Shown piece by piece: positions 41,391-51,029 of a stretch of 64,000 bases of DNA. The notes beneath the pieces are model-generated. The model saw only the letters and a program-made list of their open reading frames with translations. It did not search any database and was not told the DNA's origin. The DNA lies in the NCBI RefSeq assembly GCF_014117325.1, contig NZ_CP059732.1, positions 5,841,001 to 5,905,000 on the forward strand, given 5' to 3'. The stretch comes from Spirosoma foliorum. GTDB lineage: Bacteria; Bacteroidota; Bacteroidia; Cytophagales; Spirosomataceae. A program made the translations under genes and the position numbers. Numbering within the stretch: position 1 is the first letter of the stretch; each line of letters starts with the position of its first letter.

Positions 41391-44276
41391 ATGCGGTTCG
41401 TTTACCCAATTGGGCTGTTATGCCTATTGCTAGGAGCGGTGTTGTTGCCCACTGTTAGCCATGCTACGCACGTACGGGCAGGAGAGATTACTACTAAACG
41501 AATTTCCACAACCTCACTTACTTATAAAGTTACATTCACGGCCTATTTCGATGAGCTTGGGGGTAAGGACGCATCTACACAAGCCAATGCCTATACAATC
41601 TGTTTTGGCGATGGCACTACAGCCGAAGTCAAACGAGACAGTCGAAGATTCATTAATGGAAATACTTCATCTGTTGATTCTTATACCACTACACATACCT
41701 ATCCCGGGCCCGGCGCTTACACTATCAGTGTAACCGTTGTAAATCGCAATAAAGGGACCATCAACTTACCGCCACCAGATCAATCTCAGGAAATTGCTTT
41801 TTTCGTATCAACAACGATCCTGATCAATGGATCTCTGTTGACCAACTCTACCCCCGTCATGCTCAATCCGCCCCTCGATTCGGGGCGGGTGGGCCAGAAG
41901 TTCTGTCACAATCCAGCCGCTTTCGACGCTGACGGCGATAGCCTGGCCTACCGATTGAGCGTCCCCAAAACATCCTCAGCAACCAGTATTTGCCTAGGTC
42001 GAAACATCCCAGCCTATCAGGACCCTACGCGATACAGCACCTCCAGTGAAGCCGGAGGGACGCCCACCTTTACCATCAACCCCATTACCGGGGAACTTTG
42101 CTGGGATGCTCCAGGACAGGCAGGCCAGTATAACTTCGCCTTCATCATCGAAGAATGGCGGAATGGCGTACTTATCGGCGAGATTACCCGGGATATGCAA
42201 ATCATTGTTGTGGATAGTCCCAACAAACGACCCATTATCCAGCCCATTCCCGACCTCTGCGCCGAGGCAGGCACCCTGATCACCCAACCCGTCACCGCTA
42301 CTGATCCCGATGGAAACCGGGTCATTATCACCGGCTTTGGGGGCGTCTTCAATGTGGGAGCGGATGGAGCGGCCTTGGCCCCCGGCGAGTTGATCTCCCC
42401 CGCCTATGCCCGACTCATCAACGGTGGACTCACCCAGGCACAACCCGCCACGGCCACCTTCAGCTGGCAAACCAGTTGTGTCCATGTACGGCAAGCCCCT
42501 TACGATGTGACCTTCAAAGTCACCGATGTACCCCCTAAACCGACCCCCGCGCTGGTCTCTTTCCAGACCTTCCGAATTCAGGTGGTGGGACCTGCCATTA
42601 AGAACTTAACCGCCAAACCAACCGCCACTGCCAACGGTAGAGCTATCCAGCTCACCTGGGATGCCTACACCTGTAGCAGCCCCACCACCACCATCACCAT
42701 CTATCGGAAAGAAGGCTGTCAACCCGATGACTTACCCAAATGCGTCACGGGTGTACCCGCAGGCTATACCAAGATCGCCACCGTATCCAGCACAGCCACC
42801 ACCTATACCGATACCACCACCCTCAAACGAGGAGTTAGCTACGGCTATCGACTGGTAGCCGCCTTTTCCGATCCCAATGGGGGAATCAACGGGGGAGTCA
42901 GTCTGTCCTCCAACAAAGCCTGTCTGGAACTGCCACTCCTGGCCCCGGTGATCACCCAGGTCACCGTCGATTCGACCAACACCACCACCGGCCAAATCAC
43001 CGTCCGATGGACCCGGCCCATCGGACTCAACCCCGGTGATCTGGGCGCCCCCTACCAGTATCGACTCCAACGAGCTACCGGACTCACCGGCACCACCTAT
43101 ACCACCATCGCCACCATCAATACCAACCTGAGCCCAACCGCTCCTGATACTCTGTTCGTCGACAAAGGCAACTCCACCTCCATCCTCAACACCACGGCCA
43201 ATGCCTACCGCTACCGGCTCGAGTTCTACTACACAGCCGCCAACGGTACGCTGACCCAACTCGATGTCACCGATGCGGCTTCCTCCGTCAGACTGGCGGC
43301 TACCCCCGCCAACCGGCAGATCGTTCTGAGCTGGCAGGCCAACACCCCCTGGTCCAACGATGGAAAAATCCATGATGTCTACCGATCCCGATCAGGACCC
43401 AATGGTCCTTTCAACAAGATTCGGGAAGTCAGTGTCACTACCTCTCCTTACTCCTTCACCGATGATGGGTCGGACACCTTCACCGCCGATGGCAACACCT
43501 CTCGGATTCTCTCGGCGGACTCCTCCTACTGTTATCGGGTGATGACCCGGGGCCAGTACACCGACACCCAACTCAGCCGACTGGGCCCGCTGACAAACTA
43601 TAGTCAGATTCTGTGTGCCACGCCCGCCGACACCACCAAACCCTGCCCACCTGTTCTGCAAGTAGATAGTCTCAACTGTGCCAGTTTGAGTCCTGAGAGT
43701 CTGTGTGATCAGAGCAGCCTCACCAACAAGCTGGCCTGGACGCCCGGCACGGGCCCTACCTGCGATCCCAACATTGCCAGTTACAAGATCTACTATGGCC
43801 GCTACCGCACCGACACCCTGGGGGTGTTGACCAGTGTAGATGCCCCTACTCAGAAATATGACCACAGTGGGCTGTCGACCGTAGCGGGCTGCTATTATGT
43901 GACAGCGGTTAGCAAGCGAGGTTTGGAGAGTACGCCCTCCAACAAGGTGTGTGTGGATGCCTGCCCGAGCTTTGTGCTGCCCAATGTGTTCACTCCCAAT
44001 GGGGATGGCAAGAATGATGTGTTCCAGCCGCTGCACTGCCCCCGGTTTGTGAGCAACGTCAGTTTTGTGGTCTACAATCGATGGGGAGCCAAGCTCTATG
44101 AGACCAGTGGTCCGACATTGGCCTGGGATGGCAAGAGTCTGGACGGGGTCGATTTGCCGACGGGTTTGTATTATTACCAGGCCACGGTGAGTTATGCCAT
44201 GCTGGACAGGAACTCTCCGCCCCAGATTATCAAGGGGTGGGTGCAGATTCTAAGAGAAGGCGTTTCGGCCAGATAA
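41391..44276 (+). CDS. Giant secreted T9SS type B protein, copy 1 of a tandem duplication
   Basis: 961 residues from the ATG at 41391. Signal peptide MRFVYPIGLLCLLLG...VSHA, then a PKD/Ig-like domain (residues about 25-140), more beta domains, three fibronectin-III-like modules (about 420-800) with repeated IVLSWQANTPW and SYGYRLV patterns, and a terminal CHU_C domain (NVFTPNGDGKNDVFQPLH, VVYNRWGAKLYE, then LPTGLYYYQATVSY). Expected to be exported by T9SS and attached to the cell surface. The centre is unusually C-rich (ACC, CCC). From about residue 140 it is nearly identical to the next gene, 3058 bases downstream. Confidence 0.88.
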   Translation: MRFVYPIGLLCLLLGAVLLPTVSHATHVRAGEITTKRISTTSLTYKVTFTAYFDELGGKDASTQANAYTICFGDGTTAEVKRDSRRFINGNTSSVDSYTTTHTYPGPGAYTISVTVVNRNKGTINLPPPDQSQEIAFFVSTTILINGSLLTNSTPVMLNPPLDSGRVGQKFCHNPAAFDADGDSLAYRLSVPKTSSATSICLGRNIPAYQDPTRYSTSSEAGGTPTFTINPITGELCWDAPGQAGQYNFAFIIEEWRNGVLIGEITRDMQIIVVDSPNKRPIIQPIPDLCAEAGTLITQPVTATDPDGNRVIITGFGGVFNVGADGAALAPGELISPAYARLINGGLTQAQPATATFSWQTSCVHVRQAPYDVTFKVTDVPPKPTPALVSFQTFRIQVVGPAIKNLTAKPTATANGRAIQLTWDAYTCSSPTTTITIYRKEGCQPDDLPKCVTGVPAGYTKIATVSSTATTYTDTTTLKRGVSYGYRLVAAFSDPNGGINGGVSLSSNKACLELPLLAPVITQVTVDSTNTTTGQITVRWTRPIGLNPGDLGAPYQYRLQRATGLTGTTYTTIATINTNLSPTAPDTLFVDKGNSTSILNTTANAYRYRLEFYYTAANGTLTQLDVTDAASSVRLAATPANRQIVLSWQANTPWSNDGKIHDVYRSRSGPNGPFNKIREVSVTTSPYSFTDDGSDTFTADGNTSRILSADSSYCYRVMTRGQYTDTQLSRLGPLTNYSQILCATPADTTKPCPPVLQVDSLNCASLSPESLCDQSSLTNKLAWTPGTGPTCDPNIASYKIYYGRYRTDTLGVLTSVDAPTQKYDHSGLSTVAGCYYVTAVSKRGLESTPSNKVCVDACPSFVLPNVFTPNGDGKNDVFQPLHCPRFVSNVSFVVYNRWGAKLYETSGPTLAWDGKSLDGVDLPTGLYYYQATVSYAMLDRNSPPQIIKGWVQILREGVSAR

Positions 44277-44278
44277 GT

Positions 44279-44347
44279 CAAGTTCCAAGTTCAATGTTCC
44301 ATCCTGCCGTATATAGCAAACCTGAAACATTGAACTTGAAACTTGAA
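44279..44347. repeat. CAAGTT-type inverted repeat between the tandem T9SS genes
   Basis: 23-nt arms (44279-44301 and 44323-44345) with two T/C differences. The left arm starts two bases after the stop codon. Outer repeats of CTTGAAA units continue to about 44357 on the right. Confidence 0.8.
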
Positions 44348-44451
44348 ACTTGAAACAAAAAAACTCTTCCTCACGTAAGGAGAGGTACATACCAAAAAAG
44401 AATACATTTTTGTAGATTGAAATCGTTGTAGTTGAAAACGGGAATAATTTT

Positions 44452-47334
44452 ATGCGGTTTGTTTACACACTTGGGGTAATAGGTCTATTTCTGGGGGCAG
44501 TCTTATGGCCCACTATTAGCCATGCTACGCACGTACGGGCAGGCGAGATTACCACCAAACGAATTTCCACAACCTCACTTACTTATAAAGTTACGTTTAC
44601 GGCTTACTACGATGAGACGCCAGCGGGTAAGGCTGCTGCGAATCAGGCTGAGCCCTATACAATCTGTTTTGGCGATGGCTCAACGTTAGAAGTTAGGCGA
44701 AGTAGTCGTATTTACATTAATGGAAATACATCCTCTATTGACTCCTACACAGCCGTTCATACGTATCCGGGACCAGGTGTTTATACGATTGGCATAACTG
44801 TTCCAAACCGAAACCTTAATACTAAAAACCTACCGGCGCCCTCCGATAATATCCGCTTTTTTGTATCAACAACGATCCTGATCAATGGATCTCTGTTGAC
44901 CAACTCTACCCCCGTCATGCTCAATCCTCCCCTCGATTCGGGGCGGGTGGGCCAGAAGTTCTGTCACAATCCAGCCGCTTTCGACGCTGACGGCGATAGC
45001 CTGGCCTACCGATTGAGTGTCCCTAAAACCTCCACAACAGATAACGGCTGTTCAGGGCCTGCCATTCCGGGTTACCAGGACCCAACCCGATTTAGTACAT
45101 CGAGTGAAGCCGGAGGGACGCCCACCTTTACCATCAACCCCATTACCGGGGAACTTTGCTGGGATGCTCCAGGACAGGCAGGCCAGTATAACTTCGCCTT
45201 CATCATCGAAGAATGGCGAAATGGCGTACTTATCGGCGAGATTACCCGGGATATGCAGATTTTTGTTGTGGATAGTCCCAACAAACGACCCATTATCCAG
45301 CCCATTCCCGACCTCTGCGCCGAGGCAGGCACCCTGATCACCCAACCCGTTACGGCCACCGACCCCGATGGAAACCGGGTCATTATCACTGGCTTTGGGG
45401 GCGTATTCAATGTGGGAGCGGATGGAGCGGCCTTGGCCCCCGGCGAGTTGATCTCCCCTGCCTATGCCCGACTCATCAACGGCGGACTCACCCAGGCACA
45501 ACCCGCCACGGCCACCTTCAGCTGGCAAACCAGTTGTGTCCATGTACGGCAAGCCCCTTACGATGTGACCTTCAAAGTGACCGATGTACCCCCTAAACCG
45601 ACCCCCGCGCTGGTCTCCTTCCAGACCTTCCGAATTCAGGTGGTGGGACCTGCCATCAAGAACTTAACCGCTAAACCAACCGCCACTGCCAACGGTAGAG
45701 CTATCCAGCTCACCTGGGATGCCTACACCTGTAGCAGCCCCACCACCACCATCACCATCTATCGGAAAGAAGGCTGTCAACCCGATGACTTACCCAAATG
45801 CGTCACGGGTGTACCCGCAGGCTATACCAAGATCGCCACCGTATCCAGCACAGCCACCACCTATACCGATACCACCACCCTCAAACGAGGAGTTAGCTAC
45901 GGCTATCGACTGGTAGCCGCCTTTTCCGATCCCAATGGGGGGATCAACGGAGGGGTCAGTCTGTCCTCCAACAAAGCCTGTCTGGAACTGCCACTCCTGG
46001 CACCGGTGATCACCCAGGTCACCGTCGATTCGACCAACACCACCACCGGCCAAATCACCGTCAAATGGACCAGACCCATCGGACTCAACCCCGGTGATCT
46101 GGGCGCCCCCTACCAGTATCGACTCCAACGAGCTACCGGACTCACCGGCACCACCTATACCACCATCGCCACCATCAATACCAACCTGAGCCCAACCGCT
46201 CCCGATACTCTGTTCGTCGACAAAGGCAACTCCACCTCCATCCTCAACACCACGGCCAATGCCTACCGCTACCGGCTCGAGTTCTACTACACAGCCGCCA
46301 ACGGTACGCTGACCCAACTCGATGTCACCGATGCGGCTTCCTCCGTCAGACTGGCGGCTACCCCCGCCAACCGGCAGATCGTTCTGAGCTGGCAGGCCAA
46401 CACCCCCTGGTCCAACGATGGAAAAATCCATGATGTCTACCGATCCCGATCAGGACCCAATGGTCCCTTCAACAAGATTCGGGAAGTCAGTGTCACTACC
46501 TCTCCTTACTCCTTCACCGATGATGGGTCGGACACCTTCACCGCCGATGGCAACACCTCTCGGATTCTCTCGGCTGACTCCTCCTACTGCTATCGGGTGA
46601 TGACCCGGGGCCAGTACACCGACACCCAACTCAGCCGACTGGGGCCACTGATCAACTACAGTCAGATCATCTGTGCCACCCCCGCCGACACCACCAAACC
46701 CTGTCCACCTGTTCTGCAAGTAGATAGTCTCAACTGTGCCAGTCTGAGTCCTGAGAGTCTGTGTGATCAGAGCAGCTTCACCAACAAACTGGCCTGGACA
46801 CCCGGCACGGGCCCTACCTGCGATCCCAACATTGCCAGTTACAAGATCTACTATGGTCGTTACCGCACTGACACCCTGGGGGTGTTGACCAGTGTAGATG
46901 CCCCTACTCAGAAATATGACCACAGTGGGCTGTCGACCGTAGCGGGCTGCTATTACGTGACAGCCGTCAGCAAGCGGGGCCTGGAGAGTACCCCTTCCAA
47001 CAAGGTGTGTGTGGATGCCTGCCCGAGCTTTGTGCTGCCCAATGTGTTCACTCCCAATGGGGATGGCAAGAATGATGTGTTCCAGCCGCTGCACTGCCCC
47101 CGATTTGTGGCTAACGTCAGTTTTGTGGTCTACAATCGATGGGGGGCCAAGCTCTATGAGACCAGTGGTCCGACATTGGCCTGGGATGGCAAGAGTCTGG
47201 ATGGGGTTGATTTACCGACGGGTTTGTATTATTACCAGGCCACGGTAAGTTATGCCATGCTGGACAGGAACTCCCCTCCTCAGATCATCAAGGGGTGGGT
47301 GCAGATTCTAAGAGAAGGCGTTTCTGCCAGATAG
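44452..47334 (+). CDS. Giant secreted T9SS type B protein, copy 2 of a tandem duplication
   Basis: 960 residues; same order of signal peptide, PKD/Ig-like region, three FN3-like modules and CHU_C domain as the preceding gene. The signal peptide and about the first 130 residues differ in patches (for example YYDETPAGKAAANQ instead of YFDELGGKDASTQ), and a second patch near residue 195 (TTDNGCSGPAIPGYQD) differs. The rest is almost unchanged in both protein and DNA. The 40 bases before the ATG are also conserved, so promoter and leader were duplicated too. Copy number and patchwork suggest recent duplication with gene conversion. Confidence 0.88.
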   Translation: MRFVYTLGVIGLFLGAVLWPTISHATHVRAGEITTKRISTTSLTYKVTFTAYYDETPAGKAAANQAEPYTICFGDGSTLEVRRSSRIYINGNTSSIDSYTAVHTYPGPGVYTIGITVPNRNLNTKNLPAPSDNIRFFVSTTILINGSLLTNSTPVMLNPPLDSGRVGQKFCHNPAAFDADGDSLAYRLSVPKTSTTDNGCSGPAIPGYQDPTRFSTSSEAGGTPTFTINPITGELCWDAPGQAGQYNFAFIIEEWRNGVLIGEITRDMQIFVVDSPNKRPIIQPIPDLCAEAGTLITQPVTATDPDGNRVIITGFGGVFNVGADGAALAPGELISPAYARLINGGLTQAQPATATFSWQTSCVHVRQAPYDVTFKVTDVPPKPTPALVSFQTFRIQVVGPAIKNLTAKPTATANGRAIQLTWDAYTCSSPTTTITIYRKEGCQPDDLPKCVTGVPAGYTKIATVSSTATTYTDTTTLKRGVSYGYRLVAAFSDPNGGINGGVSLSSNKACLELPLLAPVITQVTVDSTNTTTGQITVKWTRPIGLNPGDLGAPYQYRLQRATGLTGTTYTTIATINTNLSPTAPDTLFVDKGNSTSILNTTANAYRYRLEFYYTAANGTLTQLDVTDAASSVRLAATPANRQIVLSWQANTPWSNDGKIHDVYRSRSGPNGPFNKIREVSVTTSPYSFTDDGSDTFTADGNTSRILSADSSYCYRVMTRGQYTDTQLSRLGPLINYSQIICATPADTTKPCPPVLQVDSLNCASLSPESLCDQSSFTNKLAWTPGTGPTCDPNIASYKIYYGRYRTDTLGVLTSVDAPTQKYDHSGLSTVAGCYYVTAVSKRGLESTPSNKVCVDACPSFVLPNVFTPNGDGKNDVFQPLHCPRFVANVSFVVYNRWGAKLYETSGPTLAWDGKSLDGVDLPTGLYYYQATVSYAMLDRNSPPQIIKGWVQILREGVSAR

Positions 47335-47336
47335 AT

Positions 47337-47427
47337 AAGGGTAAAAGGGAGTAGGGGGAGGAAAGGGACGAGAGGGTAGTAAATTATTCCTCTCGTCCCT
47401 TTCCTCCCCCTACTCCCTTTTACCCTT
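47337..47427. repeat. Perfect 39-nt inverted repeat AAGGGTAAAAGGG type
   Basis: Arms 47337-47375 and 47389-47427 are perfect complements around the loop GTAGTAAATTATT. It begins two bases after the T9SS stop codon and its right arm reaches the first base of the YebC stop codon, so it fills the whole convergent gap. Purine-only left arm and pyrimidine-only right arm (mostly). Confidence 0.95.
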
Positions 47428-48140
47428 TATTTCATATTATGATACACCATCTGAACGTCGTCGTCTTCTTCGATGCGTTCGATGAGCTTTTCAACGTCAG
47501 CTACTTCTTCGTCGGTTAATTCTTTGTAGTCGTTCGGAATCCGCTCGAATTCAGCCTGTTTGATTTCGTATCCTTTTTCTTCCAGAAATTTCTGCAGGCT
47601 ACCGAAAGCGGTGAACTCGCCATAAATGATGTACTGATTCGCTTCTTCGTCGAGTTCAACTTCGTCTCCTCCCACGTCAATCAATTCAAGTTCCAACTCT
47701 TCCTGATCGATGCCTTCAGCCGGAATCCGAAACACCGACTTACGATCAAACATAAAGTCGAGCATGCCTTGTGTGCCCAGGCTACCGCCGAGTTTGTTCA
47801 GGTAGCTCCGGACGTTGGCAACTGTCCGGTTGTGGTTATCCGTAGCGGTTTCAATAACGAGCGCAATGCCGTGAGGAGCATAGGCTTCGTACACAATTTC
47901 TTTGTAGTCCTCCTGCTCTTTCGACGAGGCTTTTTTAATTGCCCGGTCTACGTTTTCCTTCGGCATGTTAGCCGCTTTGGCATTCTGGATAATGGCTCGA
48001 AGCCGGCCATTGCTGTCAGGATCAGGACCGCCACTCTTGACGGCCATCACAATGTCTTTTCCGATGCGGGTAAAGGTTTTGGCCATTTGCCCCCAGCGTT
48101 TCATTTTCCGGGCTTTCCGGTATTCAAATGCGCGTCCCAT
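47427..48140 (-). CDS. YebC/PmpR family DNA-binding protein
   Basis: 237 residues of the YebC/TACO1 family. These proteins are annotated as transcriptional regulators, and recent work links them to relieving ribosome stalls at proline runs. The N-terminus MGRAFEYRKARKMKRWGQMAK is diagnostic. KNAKAANMPKENVDRAIKKA (here with IIQNAKAANMPKENVDR) and YEAYAPHGIALVIETATDN follow, and the C-terminal third is acidic (ERIEEDDDVQMVYHN). Complete with normal length. Confidence 0.95.
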   Translation of the reverse strand: MGRAFEYRKARKMKRWGQMAKTFTRIGKDIVMAVKSGGPDPDSNGRLRAIIQNAKAANMPKENVDRAIKKASSKEQEDYKEIVYEAYAPHGIALVIETATDNHNRTVANVRSYLNKLGGSLGTQGMLDFMFDRKSVFRIPAEGIDQEELELELIDVGGDEVELDEEANQYIIYGEFTAFGSLQKFLEEKGYEIKQAEFERIPNDYKELTDEEVADVEKLIERIEEDDDVQMVYHNMK

Positions 48141-48159
48141 TATTAGTTACTAGTTTGAG

Positions 48160-48236
48160 GTTTACGGTTTGAGGTTTACGGTGGCTGACGCATGAGTTGT
48201 TTTCGCGTCAGCCACCGTAAACCTCAAACCGTAAAC
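48160..48236. repeat. Long inverted repeat of the GGTGGCTGACGC family (copy after lysA)
   Basis: Perfect 32-nt arms 48160-48191 and 48205-48236 around plus-strand loop ATGAGTTGTTTTC. It ends nine bases before the lysA stop codon (48245). The arm shares the inner 30 nt with the copies after ung and the DUF5683 gene. Confidence 0.95.
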
Positions 48237-48244
48237 TATACCTT

Positions 48245-49507
48245 TTATCTTACTTGCTCAATTGTTTCAGGATTCAAAACTGCTACATCGACCTGTCCGC
48301 GCAGCAAATCCTCGAAGGTTTCGCGTTGGCGAATCAGGTAAGGTTTTCCTTCGTAAACCAGTACTTCGGCAGGTCGGAAACGGGCGTTGTAGTTCGAGGC
48401 CATGCTGAAGCCATACGCTCCGGCATTCTCAAACGACAGCACATCGCCAGGCCGAACGTCGGGCAAGGGGCGGTCGGTGGCAAAAGTGTCCGTTTCGCAG
48501 ATATACCCTACCACGTTGTACGTTTTCTCAGAACCCGTCGGATTTGAGATGTTTTTGATGTCGTGATAGGCATCATACATCATTGGGCGAATAAGGTGAT
48601 TCAGTCCCGAATCTACCGCCACGAATGTCCGGGTCGGGTTTTCCTTCACGATATTGGTTTTGACCAGCAAATGACCGCTTTCGCTTACCAGAAACTTGCC
48701 CGGTTCAAACCACAATTCCAGGTCACGACCGTATTGTTGGCAGAAATCACGAAACGCGGCAGAGACCTGACGGCCTAGCTCGGCCACATCTGTAATATGA
48801 TCTCCTTCTTTATAAGCCACTTTAAAGCCACTTCCGAAATCGATGAAGGTCAGGTTAGGGTAATCGCTGGCGAGGGCAAATAACACCTCGGCCCCTTTTA
48901 AAAACGCACCAGCATTCTTAAAATCCGAACCCGTATGAATGTGCAAGCCCGTTACCGAAATCTGATATTGATCAGCGATTGCCTTTATCTCCGCCCGTTG
49001 CAGAATTGAAATTCCAAACTTAGAATCGGCGTGCCCTGTCGAAATCTTGATATTGCCGCCTTCGCTGATGTGCGGATTAATTCGAATGCTGACCGGCACC
49101 TGACCGCCATAATTTTGTCCAACCCACTCCAGCAACGACAGGCTATCTACGTTTAGTTGTAGACCCATGTCAATCGCTTCCCGGATTTCTTCGAACGAGA
49201 CTCCGCTGGGCGTGAACATAATCTGATCCGGTGTAAAACCAGCCAGCATACCCATCCGCGCTTCATTAACCGAAACCGAATCCATTTCCACACCTTGCTG
49301 CCGCATCAGCTTCAGAATCGATACGTTGGTTAGCGCTTTGGCCGCATATTTTATCTTTAGGTTAACACCGGCGAAAGAAGACCGGAGTAAGCCTATTTTT
49401 TCGATAATTTTATCGGCATCATACACATATAGCGGTAACCCGAACTCGTCGGCTATGGCCAGAACATCGACGCCCTGAATCTGGTAGGTTTGGTTATTTA
49501 GTTGCAT
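48245..49507 (-). CDS. lysA: Diaminopimelate decarboxylase
   Basis: PLP-dependent last step of lysine synthesis: meso-diaminopimelate to lysine and CO2, cytoplasmic. 420 residues. The PLP lysine is Lys57 in KIKYAAKALTN. HIHTGSDFKNAG contains the typical His of the barrel, EPGKFLVSESG the substrate glutamate region, and VGYICETDTFATDRPLP the Cys of the second subunit's active site. ENAGAYGFSMASNYN is the conserved C-terminal signature. With dapB at 18.1 kb it belongs to the DAP pathway. It is divergent from the PhoD gene with 42 bases between start codons. Confidence 0.96.
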   Translation of the reverse strand: MQLNNQTYQIQGVDVLAIADEFGLPLYVYDADKIIEKIGLLRSSFAGVNLKIKYAAKALTNVSILKLMRQQGVEMDSVSVNEARMGMLAGFTPDQIMFTPSGVSFEEIREAIDMGLQLNVDSLSLLEWVGQNYGGQVPVSIRINPHISEGGNIKISTGHADSKFGISILQRAEIKAIADQYQISVTGLHIHTGSDFKNAGAFLKGAEVLFALASDYPNLTFIDFGSGFKVAYKEGDHITDVAELGRQVSAAFRDFCQQYGRDLELWFEPGKFLVSESGHLLVKTNIVKENPTRTFVAVDSGLNHLIRPMMYDAYHDIKNISNPTGSEKTYNVVGYICETDTFATDRPLPDVRPGDVLSFENAGAYGFSMASNYNARFRPAEVLVYEGKPYLIRQRETFEDLLRGQVDVAVLNPETIEQVR

Positions 49508-49514
49508 AACTTTG
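49507..49514 (+). promoter_or_regulatory. -7 element upstream of the phoD-like gene
   Basis: TAACTTTG at 49507-49514 matches TAnnTTTG; transcription would start near 49520, about 30 bases before the ATG at 49550. It begins at the A of the lysA start codon on the opposite strand. No TTG is found at the usual distance (a TTG at 49490-49492 is 14 bases away), so this is a partial promoter. Confidence 0.4.
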
Positions 49515-49549
49515 TCAAACGAGCCGCAAAATTACGCCATCTTTCCCCC

Positions 49550-50932
49550 ATGTACAAAATTCAATTTCTCTTACTACTCACGTTATTAGGTCCGTTGGTG
49601 TTATTTGGCCAACAACCAGGTAAACGGCAAACGGCAGTTTCCCCCTCAAAGACCAAATCAGCCAGCCAAAGCAAGCTCCAGTCTGGCCCGATGGTCGGCT
49701 ATTCGGAAATGCGCGAGGTGATGCTCTGGGCGCAGACTAAACAACCTGCCAAAGTCCAGATTCGCTACCATGAGACGGACAACCCGAGTGTTAACTATCT
49801 GACCAACGAAGTACAAACCAACCGGCAAACGGCTTTTACAGCCCACCTGCTCGCCGATCAGGTGGAACCCGGAAAAAAGTACACATACGAACTGTTGATC
49901 GAGGGCCAGAAGGTGAGCCTGCCCTACCCGACCCAGTTTCAGACCCAACCCCTATGGCAGTGGCGGACCGACCCTCCGACGTTTCGCTTCGGCGTCGGAA
50001 GCTGCACCTACGTCAACGAACCTGAAGTGGATCGTCCGGGTAAACCTTACGGTGGTGGCTACGAGATTTTTACGGCATTGGTTGCCCAAAAACCGGATTT
50101 CATGCTCTGGACCGGCGACAATACCTATACCCGCGAAGTTGACTGGAATACGAGAACGGGCGTTTTGCGACGCTATACCCACACGCGTTCCTTACCCGAA
50201 ATGCAGCCGCTACTGGCCAATACGCATAACTACGCAACCTGGGACGACCACGATTATGGCCCTAACGACGCTGATCGATCCTATTGGTTAAAACCCGTTA
50301 CCCTCGAAGCGTTTAAACTATTCTGGGCCAATCCAAATTTTGTGTTTTCTGAAGGTTGTGCCGGTACTTTTTTCTGGAATGACTGCCAGTTTTTCCTGCT
50401 CGATGACCGGACGTTCCGGGCACCAAACGATATGCCTGATGGTCCAGAAAAAGCTTATTTCGGCGATAAGCAGATGCAGTGGCTGGTAGACGCCCTAACG
50501 TTTAGCAGGGCGACCTTTAAGTTTATCGTAACGGGTGGTCAAATCGTCAATCCGACAGAGGCTTTTGAAAATTATTCCATTTATGGCACCGAACGCAATC
50601 GGTTATTTAAAGCCATTACCGATGCCAAAATTCCGGGCGTGTTGTTCATTACCGGCGACCGTCACCATTCGATTCTACACAAATTAGATCGACCGGGCAC
50701 CTATCCTCTGTACGACCTAACTATCTCGCCCTTAACATCGTCGGTAGCCCAACCCCGCGCCGATGAGCTGAAGCAGCCCACTTATGTGGCGAACACGTTA
50801 GTAACCGAACGCAATTTCGGCCTTTTGAGCGTGAGCGGCCCGTTAAAGGATCGCGTGCTGACCATGAAAGTTTACGACCAGAAAGGTGCCGAACACTGGA
50901 CGAAAGAAATACGGGCAAATGAATTGAAATAG
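49550..50932 (+). CDS. PhoD-type alkaline phosphatase
   Basis: 460 residues from the ATG at 49550 (MYKIQFLLLLTLLGPLVLFGQ, signal peptide). A fibronectin-like N-terminal domain (to about 150) precedes a metallophosphatase domain with LWTGDNTYTREVDW, TWDDHDYGPNDAD (Fe/Ca binding Asp/His), and ITGDRHHSILHKL. PhoD hydrolyses phosphate mono- and diesters in the periplasm. No phosphate-regulated sequence element is visible. It lies divergent from lysA. Confidence 0.9.
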   Translation: MYKIQFLLLLTLLGPLVLFGQQPGKRQTAVSPSKTKSASQSKLQSGPMVGYSEMREVMLWAQTKQPAKVQIRYHETDNPSVNYLTNEVQTNRQTAFTAHLLADQVEPGKKYTYELLIEGQKVSLPYPTQFQTQPLWQWRTDPPTFRFGVGSCTYVNEPEVDRPGKPYGGGYEIFTALVAQKPDFMLWTGDNTYTREVDWNTRTGVLRRYTHTRSLPEMQPLLANTHNYATWDDHDYGPNDADRSYWLKPVTLEAFKLFWANPNFVFSEGCAGTFFWNDCQFFLLDDRTFRAPNDMPDGPEKAYFGDKQMQWLVDALTFSRATFKFIVTGGQIVNPTEAFENYSIYGTERNRLFKAITDAKIPGVLFITGDRHHSILHKLDRPGTYPLYDLTISPLTSSVAQPRADELKQPTYVANTLVTERNFGLLSVSGPLKDRVLTMKVYDQKGAEHWTKEIRANELK

Positions 50933-50937
50933 ACTTA

Positions 50938-51020
50938 CGGTTTATGGTATTTGGTTTACAGTAAGCTATCGCATAAATAGCTAACGCGTCAGCCCACCGT
51001 AAACCAAATACTATAAACCG
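50938..51020. repeat. Degenerate inverted repeat of the CTGACGC family after phoD-like gene
   Basis: 25-nt arms 50938-50962 and 50996-51020 (CGGTTTATGG...) with two differences. The inner part holds GCGTCAGCCCACC, related to the GCGTCAGCCACC of the family. It starts five bases after the stop. Confidence 0.75.
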
Positions 51021-51029
51021 AATACCTTA

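Noticed and set aside
43392..44036. Long open frames on the minus strand inside the T9SS genes (also 42732-43373, 45790-46431, 46450-47094)
   Set aside because: They are antisense shadows of C-rich, biased codons in the T9SS genes, with Gly/Val/Ile-rich translations and no family features.
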